This document shows, piece by piece, positions 1 through 7,410 of a stretch of 22,278 bases of DNA (the first letter of the stretch is position 1; the number at the start of each line of letters is the position of its first letter). Location: NCBI GenBank assembly GCA_023433225.1, contig JAEZDQ010000096.1, positions 1 to 22,278 on the forward strand. The letters run 5' to 3'. The notes below the pieces were generated by a model. That model worked only from the letters and a program-made list of their open reading frames with translations. It was not told the DNA's origin and did no database searches. The translations under genes and the position numbers were made by a program. The stretch is from Bacteroidota bacterium. Lineage in GTDB: Bacteria; Bacteroidota; Bacteroidia; Flavobacteriales; Weeksellaceae.

Positions 1-2761
1 AAACAAGGCCGTAGCAATTGAAGGATTAATTAAAAAATTCGAAAAGGAAGGAAACCATAAAGTAAATGCTGTTTGCGATGAGGACACGCCGAAATTCACA
101 GCGGAAACCTGGAATAATTTATCCGAAAAACAAAAACAAAAAATTCTCCTGAAATACCGTCTGACTTATTTAGCAGAAGCAGAGGTCAACTGGTGTGCCG
201 CATTGGGAACGGTTTTGGCGAATGACGAAGTGGTTAACGGCGTTTCAGAACGTGGCGGTTATCCCGTGGTTCGTAAAAAAATGACCCAATGGATGATGCG
301 CATCACAGCCTATGCAGAAAGGCTTTTGAGCGATTTGGAAAAAATCGATTGGCCGCAACCCATTAAAGACGCTCAAACCTATTGGATTGGAAAAAGCAAA
401 GGCGCCTCCGTTAACTTTATGGTTAAAGACCATGACTTAAAAATCGAAGTTTTCACCACAAGGCCCGACACCATTTTTGGCGTATCCTATTTGACACTCG
501 CACCTGAACATCCTTTTGTTTCAAAGATCATGACTCATGATAGAAAAGAAGCGGTTCAAAATTATGTAGAACAAACTTCCAAACGTTCCGAACGCGAGCG
601 TATGGCCGATGTAACTAAAATTACCGGCGAATTTACCGGTGCCCATGCCATTCATCCATTGACCGGACAGGAAATCCCTATCTGGATTGGGGATTATGTA
701 TTGTCATCTTATGGAACGGGAGCCGTGATGGCGGTTCCTGCAGGTGACGACCGCGATTATAAGTTTGCCAAACATTTTGGATTACCCATTCCGGAAATAT
801 TTAAGAACAAAGATATTTCCGAGTCTGCATTTACGGATAAAGAAGGTTTTGAGCTGCAAAATTCCGATATACTCAACGGCCTCGGCTATAAAGAAGCTAC
901 CGAAAAAATCATCAGGGTTTTGGAGGAAAACCGTTTTGGAAAAGGTAAAGTCAATTATCGCCTGCGCGATGCGGTCTTTTCCCGTCAACGCTATTGGGGA
1001 GAACCGGTTCCGGCCTATTATAAAGATGGCGTGCCTTATATGATCGAGGAAAAATACCTGCCTTTGGTATTGCCGGAGGTAGATGAATATTTGCCGACTG
1101 AAACCGGTGAACCTCCTTTGGGGCGGGCAAAAAACTGGGCTTGGGATACTGTCAATAAAAAAGTGGTAAGCAATGATATGCTTCGACAGGCTCAGCATGA
1201 CCCAAGCACAGAAGCGTTACGTGAGGCAAGGAATGAAAATCTTCCTGACAATGAAAACCGTCACCCTGAGCTTGTCGAAGGGCAAACCGTTTTCCCATTG
1301 GAATTAAACACCATGCCGGGCTGGGCGGGAAGTTCTTGGTATTTTTTACGGTATATGGATGCGCAAAATCCCGAAGAATTTGCGTCTAAACAAGCGATGG
1401 ATTATTGGCAAAACGTGGATTTGTATATGGGTGGAAGCGAACACGCGACCGGACATTTATTGTATGCGCGTTTTTGGCAGAAATTCCTGTTTGACAGAGG
1501 CTGGGTGCCGACCGATGAGTTCGCCCAAAAACTCATCAACCAAGGAATGATTTTGGGGATGAGTGCGTTTGTTTATAGAGTTGACTTTGATTATCATCAT
1601 TCTTCAACTAGTAAAGAATTTATTACACCTAAGTTATTAAACCCAATTTATACAAGTTATAATACTTATAAAGTGTATGAAGATCTGAGAATTAAAATTT
1701 TATATTCTAAAGATTTAACAGCCCAAGAAATTTATGATTTTAATAGGTTTAATGGATTTAGAAGCGGAATTGGTGCAATTCATGAGGAAAGTCCCGTTTT
1801 GAGAATACTTTCTGAATTTGATAAATCTATTATTAAAACTTACCAGGAATTATTAGATAAGGTAACTAAAGATATAAATAGAGGTAATTTTGGGGTTATT
1901 GTTGAGAATTTGAAATTTACGCCAATACCAGTTGATGTTAGTTTATTAAAAGACGGCGGAGATGAATTAGACATAGAAAAATTCAAAGCTTGGCGCGAAG
2001 AATATGCTGACGCTGAATTTATTTTAGAAAACGGAAAATACATTTGTGGTCGCGAAGTCGAAAAAATGTCGAAATCGAAATACAATGTCGTCAATCCGGA
2101 CGATATCTGTGAGCAATACGGAGCCGATACTTTGCGTCTGTACGAAATGTTTTTAGGTCCGATTGAACAAGCAAAACCTTGGAATACGCAAGGTCTGAGC
2201 GGCGTTTATTCTTTCCTGAAAAAGCTTTGGAAACTCTACCATACTCCCCCTCAGGGGGAGCAGGAGGGGGCCTTCTATGTGTCTGATGAGGACCCCATCA
2301 AAGTGGAAATGAAAGTTTTACATCAGACCATCAAAAAAGTGGATGAAGACGTGAATAATTTTTCTTTCAATACTTCGGTTTCCAATTTTATGATTGCCGT
2401 GAACGAATTAACCAAACTGAATTCAAATAAACGCGCCGTTTTGGAACCTTTGGCCGTTTTGATTTCGCCTTATGCGCCACACATCGCGGAAGAATTATGG
2501 CAGAAATTAGGACATACGGAAAGTATTTCCTTTGCGGAATTCCCTGAATTCGATGCGAAATGGTTGGTAGAAGACTCTAAGGAATATCCGGTTTCATTTA
2601 ACGGAAAAATGCGATTCAAACTGGAACTGCCTATGGATTTGAACAAAGAAGAAATTCAGGAAGCGGTTATGGCAGACGAACGTACGCAAAAACAACTGGA
2701 AGGAAGGACACCCAAAAACGTCATCATCGTTCCGGGGAAAATCATCAACATTGTAGGATAA
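1..2761 (+). CDS. leuS: Leucyl-tRNA synthetase, 5' end outside the window
   Basis: Charges tRNA-Leu with leucine (class I aminoacyl-tRNA synthetase, cytoplasm). The open frame runs in from the left edge (first full codon at 2), so an apparent TTG start at 203 is internal; the HIGH motif is upstream of the window. Visible are YLAEAEVNWC before 203, the CP1 editing domain with the threonine-containing TRPDTIFGVSY and GTGAVMAVPAGDDRDY, the catalytic NTMPGWAGSSWYFLRY, KMSKS at 2063-2077, the anticodon-binding helical domain and the usual end PGKIINIVG. Compared with Bacteroidota LeuRS as I remember it there are three extra in-frame segments: a palindromic repeat at about 1181-1281, an A+T-rich stretch at about 1580-1918 in the leucine-specific domain before KMSKS, and a G-rich palindrome at 2244-2272. 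The frame stays open throughout and the core motifs are intact, so the enzyme is probably functional. The next gene follows after 22 bases. Confidence 0.97.
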   Translation, partial: NKAVAIEGLIKKFEKEGNHKVNAVCDEDTPKFTAETWNNLSEKQKQKILLKYRLTYLAEAEVNWCAALGTVLANDEVVNGVSERGGYPVVRKKMTQWMMRITAYAERLLSDLEKIDWPQPIKDAQTYWIGKSKGASVNFMVKDHDLKIEVFTTRPDTIFGVSYLTLAPEHPFVSKIMTHDRKEAVQNYVEQTSKRSERERMADVTKITGEFTGAHAIHPLTGQEIPIWIGDYVLSSYGTGAVMAVPAGDDRDYKFAKHFGLPIPEIFKNKDISESAFTDKEGFELQNSDILNGLGYKEATEKIIRVLEENRFGKGKVNYRLRDAVFSRQRYWGEPVPAYYKDGVPYMIEEKYLPLVLPEVDEYLPTETGEPPLGRAKNWAWDTVNKKVVSNDMLRQAQHDPSTEALREARNENLPDNENRHPELVEGQTVFPLELNTMPGWAGSSWYFLRYMDAQNPEEFASKQAMDYWQNVDLYMGGSEHATGHLLYARFWQKFLFDRGWVPTDEFAQKLINQGMILGMSAFVYRVDFDYHHSSTSKEFITPKLLNPIYTSYNTYKVYEDLRIKILYSKDLTAQEIYDFNRFNGFRSGIGAIHEESPVLRILSEFDKSIIKTYQELLDKVTKDINRGNFGVIVENLKFTPIPVDVSLLKDGGDELDIEKFKAWREEYADAEFILENGKYICGREVEKMSKSKYNVVNPDDICEQYGADTLRLYEMFLGPIEQAKPWNTQGLSGVYSFLKKLWKLYHTPPQGEQEGAFYVSDEDPIKVEMKVLHQTIKKVDEDVNNFSFNTSVSNFMIAVNELTKLNSNKRAVLEPLAVLISPYAPHIAEELWQKLGHTESISFAEFPEFDAKWLVEDSKEYPVSFNGKMRFKLELPMDLNKEEIQEAVMADERTQKQLEGRTPKNVIIVPGKIINIVG
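1181..1281. repeat. Palindromic dispersed repeat inserted in frame in leuS
   Basis: The left arm at 1181-1201 begins CTTCGACAGGCTCAG and ends TGAC; the right arm at 1260-1280 is its near reverse complement, ending CTTGTCGAAG (18 of 21 positions pair by eye), with about 58 bases between. The left arm matches the repeat between nuoJ and nuoK (9641-9661) at 20 of 21 positions. In the protein it reads LRQAQHD...RHPELVEG, residues foreign to LeuRS, placed between the AWDTVNK segment and VFPLELNTMPG. REP-like palindromes of this sequence type are common in bacterial genomes; the in-frame placement is what stands out. Confidence 0.85.
2244..2272. repeat. G-rich palindromic repeat inserted in frame in leuS
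   Basis: CTCCCCC (2244-2250), a TCA loop and GGGGGAG (2254-2260) form a perfect 7-bp hairpin, followed by CAGGAGGGGGCC. It is read as TPPQGEQEGA between KLWKLYH and FYVSDEDP, a place where related enzymes have only a short turn. The base composition is quite unlike the surrounding A+T-rich gene. The sequence resembles a G-rich dispersed repeat that I recall from other Bacteroidota genomes, but there is no second copy in this window, so the repeat status rests on the hairpin and on memory. Confidence 0.6.
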
Positions 2762-2783
2762 ATAAAATTAAAATTAGAATAAA

Positions 2784-3203
2784 ATGAGCAACACAAATAT
2801 TTCGACAAAATCACTGGGAATGGGATTCCTGTGGTTTTTTCTTATCGCCGTAGTCATCATTCTTGCATTGATGTTCGGATTGCCGAAATACAACGTCTGG
2901 CAGCAGGAAATGGCCGGAAAAGCGGAAATGGCCAAAGCCGAACAAAACCGTAAAATTTTGGTGGAAGAAGCCAAAGCCCGTTTGGAAGCCGAAAAGCTAA
3001 ATGCCCAAGCAGAAATTGAGCGTGCACGCGGAATGGCGGAAGCGATGAAGGTTGAAAATGGTACGCTGAATGAAACCTATAATCAGTATCTCTTCATTCG
3101 TACTTTGGAGAAAATTGCCGATAAAGGAAGTTTACCTCAGATTATTTACGTTCCCTCCGAAGGATTGTTGCCGGTAATGGACATACACAAAAAAGTTGAA
3201 TAA
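2784..3203 (+). CDS. Small membrane-anchored coiled-coil protein, SPFH/prohibitin-tail-like
   Basis: 139 residues with one hydrophobic membrane segment at about 12-33, then a charged Ala/Glu/Lys-rich helix at about 40-85 (EEAKARLEAEKLNAQAEIERARG) of the kind found after the SPFH domain in stomatin, prohibitin and HflK/C-type proteins, then a short globular end. The SPFH domain itself is absent, so this is not a full band-7 protein. It is probably anchored in the inner membrane with a coiled coil on one face, able to form oligomers. The start ATG lies 22 bases after leuS, and no promoter or terminator is evident between them, so it is likely transcribed with leuS. Role unknown; the resemblance to membrane protease regulatory subunits is by composition and weak. 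Confidence 0.85.
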   Translation: MSNTNISTKSLGMGFLWFFLIAVVIILALMFGLPKYNVWQQEMAGKAEMAKAEQNRKILVEEAKARLEAEKLNAQAEIERARGMAEAMKVENGTLNETYNQYLFIRTLEKIADKGSLPQIIYVPSEGLLPVMDIHKKVE

Positions 3204-3221
3204 GCGATTTCATTTTGGTCA

Positions 3222-3256
3222 AGTTTTTGTTTTAGGCTCCACATAAAACAAAAATT
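3222..3256 (+). promoter_or_regulatory. A+T-rich hairpin directly upstream of the 3261 start codon
   Basis: TTTTTGTTTTA (3224-3234) and TAAAACAAAAA (3244-3254) are perfect 11-bp reverse complements around a 9-base loop, extendable by a G-U and an A-U pair. The hairpin ends four bases before the ATG at 3261 and there is no T-run after it, so it is a poor terminator. It could instead hold or hide the translation start of the downstream gene, or protect the upstream mRNA end. Confidence 0.45.
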
Positions 3257-3260
3257 CATC

Positions 3261-3524
3261 ATGGACATAGAATTTATCGAGAAAGAGGAAGTAATCAACT
3301 ACCATTTCACCAATGTAGAGAAATCAAAAAGAGAAGTAACCCGGGAAAAACTGGAACGCGCATTGCGTTTGGGCAATGAGTTTAAGTCCAAAACTTTTCT
3401 GACTTTTCAGACCGATCAAGGCGCGAAGCGCATTGAAACCACAGTCTGGACTTTGACCGATGAATTCATTCAAATCAAGGGCGGCGTGACCATCCCTTTG
3501 AAGTCCCTGTTGGATGTTCAGTAA
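3261..3524 (+). CDS. Small conserved-looking protein of unknown function
   Basis: 87 residues, soluble, no signal peptide, no membrane segment and no cysteine. The N-terminal part is charged and probably helical (KSKREVTREKLERALRLGNE), and the second half looks like a small beta structure (KTFLTFQTDQG, ETTVWTLTDEFIQIKGGVTI). I do not recognise the family. The ATG at 3261 is the first in frame and follows a hairpin. The stop codon (3522-3524) abuts the stop codon of the gene on the other strand, so the two transcripts overlap unless they end within coding sequence. Base composition matches the neighbours, which supports a real resident gene. Confidence 0.75.
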   Translation: MDIEFIEKEEVINYHFTNVEKSKREVTREKLERALRLGNEFKSKTFLTFQTDQGAKRIETTVWTLTDEFIQIKGGVTIPLKSLLDVQ

Positions 3525-3962
3525 CTACCTTAAGCTTCCCAAGATAGCCTCCAGCTTCATTTGCAGCATTTGATCCTGCTTCACGCGTTCGGCAATGGCG
3601 GTATAATCCCTTTTGGTCAGGTCTTGTTTGGCATAAGCTTTCTCCACGTCGGCTTCTAACTTTTCTTGGACTTTTTGGATTTTGGGTTGAATCCGTTCAA
3701 ACTTTTCAAATTCCGAATCGGCTACATCCGGCTCAATATCAGGATTGTCTTTGGTGTCATTAATCGCATGGTAGGTTTCCAAATCCAACTCTACATCCGC
3801 AATGATTTTGGCCATTTCATTTTGCGCTTTCAGATTAAGTGTAACCATTTCGGAATAAGCTTTGGCAAACCGCTCCAAATCATAATCTGTTACTTCCTGC
3901 GCTTGGACAAATAGGGTTGGAATCATTAATAATAGAAACCAAAGGGATTTCAGCTCATTCAT
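3525..3962 (-). CDS. Secreted DUF4168-like helical protein
   Basis: 145 residues from the ATG at 3962. A longer frame opening with TTG at 3983 is less likely, because the ATG gives a clean signal peptide (MNELKSLWFLLLMIPTLFVQ, cleavage probably near AQA-Q/E) and because the promoter -7 box lies at 3981-3988. The mature part is almost all charged helix: DLERFAKAYSEMV, then KFERIQPKIQKVQEKLEADV and a C-terminal helix ending LEAILGSLR. This arrangement is like the DUF4168 family of periplasmic proteins of unknown role; the assignment is from memory of the pattern. It is a single-gene unit with its own promoter, convergent with the gene at 3261. Confidence 0.85.
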   Translation of the reverse strand: MNELKSLWFLLLMIPTLFVQAQEVTDYDLERFAKAYSEMVTLNLKAQNEMAKIIADVELDLETYHAINDTKDNPDIEPDVADSEFEKFERIQPKIQKVQEKLEADVEKAYAKQDLTKRDYTAIAERVKQDQMLQMKLEAILGSLR

Positions 3963-3980
3963 TTTTTCTAATTTAGAAAA

Positions 3981-4011
3981 CAAAAATACTTCATATTCTT
4001 GGGGTTACAAA
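3981..4011 (-). promoter_or_regulatory. Bacteroidota-type promoter for the DUF4168-like gene
   Basis: On the minus strand TTTG (4011-4008) is followed by a 19-base spacer and TATTTTTG (3988-3981), a full match to the -7 consensus TAnnTTTG used by the Bacteroidota sigma factor. Transcription would begin about 12-14 bases before the ATG at 3962. Confidence 0.65.
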
Positions 4012-4106
4012 TATTTATCTTCTATATAAAATGTTAATTATCAATTGGTTTTCAAAGTGGCATAATTATTTCATTTTCTTCCCATGTTAATTTTAAAATT
4101 AAATTT

Positions 4107-4502
4107 ATGAAAACCACAGGAAAAATGTATGGCATGTTGATGGGGATTTTATTGTTTTCCTCTTTCGCTTTTGTTTCGTGTAACAATGACGATGATGGTC
4201 CCGCGGACAATGATATTTTCGTTGGGACTTATGATGGACAAATCAGTTATGACAACGGGGATGGCGAGCCGATTTATGCAGGTGACGGAAGTGTGACGGT
4301 AGTGAAAGTGGGGAATAATTATAATTTCCTTTTCTCCAATGGTATTCCGGATATTACCGGAGTGGAATTTGAGTCGGACGGAGAAACTTTGATCAACGTA
4401 GGCTGGACGGAAACACAGTATATCCGGGTGACCGGAAGTACCCTTCAGATTCTCTACCGAGAAAATGGAGATGATGTATGGACGGCTAATTGTTCGAGGT
4501 AA
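4107..4502 (+). CDS. Small lipoprotein, possibly surface-exposed
   Basis: 131 residues with a type II signal peptide: positively charged start, hydrophobic core (LMGILLFSSFAFV), then the lipobox FVSC with Cys25 as the lipid attachment site. The Cys is followed by NNDDDGPAD; an acidic run just after the Cys resembles the lipoprotein export signal that sends Bacteroidota lipoproteins to the cell surface. The mature part is Gly/Asp/Tyr-rich and looks like a small beta-sandwich or barrel (GTYDGQISYDNGDGE, VKVGNNYNFLFSNG). I recognise no family. It is monocistronic, with a hairpin terminator about 30 bases after the stop. The upstream 120 bases are very A+T-rich and hold only a weak -7-like TAATTTTA at 4088-4095. 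Confidence 0.85.
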   Translation: MKTTGKMYGMLMGILLFSSFAFVSCNNDDDGPADNDIFVGTYDGQISYDNGDGEPIYAGDGSVTVVKVGNNYNFLFSNGIPDITGVEFESDGETLINVGWTETQYIRVTGSTLQILYRENGDDVWTANCSR

Positions 4503-4531
4503 CTTTCATCCTCGGTTAACCCGTACGATTC

Positions 4532-4564
4532 AAAGCATTTCATCGAAAGGTGAAATGCTTTTTA
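4532..4564. terminator. Bidirectional hairpin terminator between the lipoprotein gene and nuoN
   Basis: AAAGCATTTCA (4532-4542) pairs perfectly with TGAAATGCTTT (4551-4561) around an 8-base loop. On the plus strand it is followed by a T-run, giving an intrinsic terminator for the lipoprotein gene. On the minus strand the hairpin begins right after the nuoN stop codon and ends in TTT, so it probably also ends the 14-gene nuo transcript. Confidence 0.8.
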
Positions 4565-5956
4565 TTCAGATAGAAGGCAATTAAGCCCCATCCATAGCAA
4601 ATCCGGATAGACGCCCAAAGCGACGATCAAAATCGTTCCGATAATCAGAAATAATTGGGAACTGAATGAAAGTTTGATTTTTTTCTTGTTCGAACTCCTG
4701 AAATACATGGCGACGATGACTTTGAGGTAATAGTAAATACTCAAAACCGCCAATACCAACGCAGCTATCACCAAAATTAAATTCGAAGGTTCATTCATGG
4801 CGGAACTCAGAATCATAAATTTGGCCAAGAAACCGGCAGTAAAAGGAATTCCTGCCAAAGACAACAATGCTACTACCGAAGCAAATGCCAATACGGGTGA
4901 ACGTTTGGAGAGGCCGTTGAAACCTTTATAATCCACATTTTCCACTTGGGTCAATGCATAAAACAAAACGATGCTCGCCAAACCGTAACTTACGGTATAA
5001 AACAACAATGCGTTTTGGGATTCTTCATTGATTTCAAAAAAAGCAAACATCATAAACCCGGCTTGAACTACTGATGAATAAGCCAACATCCGTTTGACAC
5101 TTGATTGTTTCAAAGCGGAAAAATTCCCCAAAATCAAAGTCAAAATGATGATGAAGCTAATGAGGTATTGGTAATTATCGGCTACGATGCCCGAAGTGAT
5201 TTTGAATTCGGACATTACCGTCAGAAAGGTCATAAATGCACCACCTTTTACGATGGTAATCATATAAGATGAAAAGACCGTCGGTGTTCCATCATAGACA
5301 TCGGGAGCCCAGAAATGAAGCGGTGCTACCGAAACTTTGAAACACAATGACAATAGCAACAGCACCCATCCCAAATAATAAATGGACTGAAAATCAAATG
5401 CATAAGTTGAAAGGTTAGCCATCAGAAACGAGCCCGTCGCACCATAGATCAATGCGATGCCCATCAACATAATCCCGGTGGAAAAAGAGCCCATCAGGAA
5501 ATATTTCACTGCGGCTTCGGTGCTTTTCATCTTATGTTTGGCTGAACCCGCGAGTGCATACAATGGAATGGAAAGGATTTCAATCCCCAAAAACATCAAC
5601 AGTAAATTGTTAAACGAAGCCAAAACTGCAATCCCTGCAAAGGAGATGAAAATCAAAGCCATATAATCCGAAACTTGGCTGCCCGGTTGGGAAAAATTGT
5701 TTCGGTTTACCAAGAGATAAAACACACCTACCAAGCAAAGTATCATGAAAAATGAAATCCGATAAGGGTCGGTTTCAATCATATTGGGGTATTTTCCGCT
5801 CAGTATTTCGCAGCCGTTGATTTGGAAAACGGCAGCAATAATCATTGCGATGAATAAGCATACGCCCAAAATGCTCTGATGCCTTTTGTCTTTTAAAACA
5901 AACCCGCTAAACATAAAAATGATTCCTGAAAGAACCGAAGTCAATATAATATTCAT
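4562..5956 (-). CDS. nuoN: NADH-quinone oxidoreductase subunit N
   Basis: 464 residues; an antiporter-like proton-pumping subunit of the membrane arm of complex I. The protein is a long series of hydrophobic segments. The conserved acidic helix is seen as GIEILSIPLYALAG and the lysine-bearing helix as CFKVSVAPLHFWAPDVY, followed by the broken-helix region VFSSYMITIVKGG. Length is near the usual 460-490. It is the last gene of the nuo operon, 35 bases after nuoM, and a hairpin terminator follows its stop immediately. Confidence 0.96.
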   Translation of the reverse strand: MNIILTSVLSGIIFMFSGFVLKDKRHQSILGVCLFIAMIIAAVFQINGCEILSGKYPNMIETDPYRISFFMILCLVGVFYLLVNRNNFSQPGSQVSDYMALIFISFAGIAVLASFNNLLLMFLGIEILSIPLYALAGSAKHKMKSTEAAVKYFLMGSFSTGIMLMGIALIYGATGSFLMANLSTYAFDFQSIYYLGWVLLLLSLCFKVSVAPLHFWAPDVYDGTPTVFSSYMITIVKGGAFMTFLTVMSEFKITSGIVADNYQYLISFIIILTLILGNFSALKQSSVKRMLAYSSVVQAGFMMFAFFEINEESQNALLFYTVSYGLASIVLFYALTQVENVDYKGFNGLSKRSPVLAFASVVALLSLAGIPFTAGFLAKFMILSSAMNEPSNLILVIAALVLAVLSIYYYLKVIVAMYFRSSNKKKIKLSFSSQLFLIIGTILIVALGVYPDLLWMGLNCLLSE

Positions 5957-5991
5957 CTGTTGCTTTTATTTGTTTTGGTAGCTTTCCTGAT

Positions 5992-7398
5992 TTATATAAG
6001 GTTAAAAATAATGGACGGATAAATCCCTAATGCCAGTATGATAAGGGAAATAAATCCGAAAATGAAATATAAGATTTTTGGAAATCTACGTTTCTTTACT
6101 TTGGTATTTTTCAATTCTCCAAATAACAAAGCCGTATTCATCCGCAAGGTATATGCTGCGGAAAGGATCACACCTAAACAACCGATTACACAAAGTATCG
6201 GGTTGAATTGGTAAAGTGCGTTCAGCATCATGAATTCACCGATAAAGCTGCTGGTCAGCGGCAAAGCGAGGTTGGCCAATCCGAACAGGGTAAAAAATAC
6301 CGCAAAAGCGGGGTCCACATTTGCCAAACCGCCAATCGATTTCAAATCTTTCACATGGTATCTTCTTTCCATATAATCTACGCTCAACCATAATCCCAGC
6401 ACGACAATCCCATGGCTGAACATCTGAAAGTAAGCACCCGCATTTCCTGTTTCGGACTGCGCATATAAACTCATGAAAATCAGTGCCAAGTGCGCAATCG
6501 AACTGTACGCGATGATTTTTTTAACATTATTGGTTGTCAATGCAATCAACGAAGCATATAACAACCCAAAGCCTACTACATACAGCAAATAATCTGTTGC
6601 CGGATGAATGGAAGAGAACAGGGGAAGCAGCCAGTTCACGACTGCAAATAATCCCATTTTTGCCATCAGTGCGCTCAAAATTACCGTGACCGGCGTAGGG
6701 GATGTTTTGTAAACCGTCGGCTGCCAGCTGTGTAACGGGAACAAAGGAATTTTTATCGCGAATGCAATCAGGAATAACCAAGCCAAAGTCTGTAAATTCC
6801 CGAAGGATGCGGTTGCTTTTACCACATCGGTTAATAAGAAACTTTCGGGCCTTAATTGAAATCCGATGTATATGATTCCGCCCAACATCAGCATTGACCC
6901 TAAAATCGTATAAAGGAAAAAGGTGGTGTTGGCAGAAACCCTTGTCCGTTTTGCCCCCCAAATTCCGATGAGGAAATAAATAGGAATGAGTACAATTTCC
7001 CAAAAGAAATAAAACAACACTAAATCTTGGGCGAGGAAAACGCCGTTCAACCCTGCAAAAGTCAATAAAAGTAAGCCGTAGAATGCGTTTGAATAATTCT
7101 TTTTAACCGTATAGAAATAAATGAATAAAACGGAATAAACCAATGTCGTCAGTAAAACCATGGTTGCGCCCAATCCTATCAGGCTGAGTGAAATATAGGT
7201 TTTTATGCCGCCGAAATTAAACCAAGGAAACTGGAATGTCAGGTCAATAGAAGTCTTGGTGAATACCAAAAACAAGGTATATAAAAATAAATATATGCTG
7301 ACTGCAGTCCCTACAAAACCAAATGTACGGTTGTGTTTGATGACGGTTAAACCCAATCCAGCCAATAATGGTAATAAAATCAATAATGATAACAACAT
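5992..7398 (-). CDS. nuoM: NADH-quinone oxidoreductase subunit M
   Basis: 468 residues; antiporter-like proton-translocating subunit of the complex I membrane arm, between NuoL and NuoN. The key glutamate lies in FFWEIVLIPIYFLIGIWG and the key lysine in FAIKIPLFPLHSWQP, then the conserved SPTPVTVILSALMAKMG helix. About fourteen hydrophobic segments are visible. It is slightly shorter than the E. coli protein, as is usual for this phylum. The ATG at 7398 lies 12 bases after the nuoL stop. Some ORFs in other frames across it are shadows. Confidence 0.96.
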   Translation of the reverse strand: MLLSLLILLPLLAGLGLTVIKHNRTFGFVGTAVSIYLFLYTLFLVFTKTSIDLTFQFPWFNFGGIKTYISLSLIGLGATMVLLTTLVYSVLFIYFYTVKKNYSNAFYGLLLLTFAGLNGVFLAQDLVLFYFFWEIVLIPIYFLIGIWGAKRTRVSANTTFFLYTILGSMLMLGGIIYIGFQLRPESFLLTDVVKATASFGNLQTLAWLFLIAFAIKIPLFPLHSWQPTVYKTSPTPVTVILSALMAKMGLFAVVNWLLPLFSSIHPATDYLLYVVGFGLLYASLIALTTNNVKKIIAYSSIAHLALIFMSLYAQSETGNAGAYFQMFSHGIVVLGLWLSVDYMERRYHVKDLKSIGGLANVDPAFAVFFTLFGLANLALPLTSSFIGEFMMLNALYQFNPILCVIGCLGVILSAAYTLRMNTALLFGELKNTKVKKRRFPKILYFIFGFISLIILALGIYPSIIFNLI

Positions 7399-7410
7399 TC
7401 TTTCCGCTTT

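Noticed and set aside
203..230. TTG at 203 as the start of leuS
   Set aside because: The frame is open to the window edge and the upstream codons read conserved LeuRS sequence (YLAEAEVNWC), so the gene begins outside the window.
2240..2280. G-quadruplex in the G-rich leuS insert
   Set aside because: The G-runs are better explained by pairing with the adjacent C-run, and only two long G-tracts are present.
3963..3983. TTG start at 3983 for the DUF4168-like gene
   Set aside because: The ATG at 3962 gives a proper signal peptide and the -7 promoter box occupies 3981-3988.
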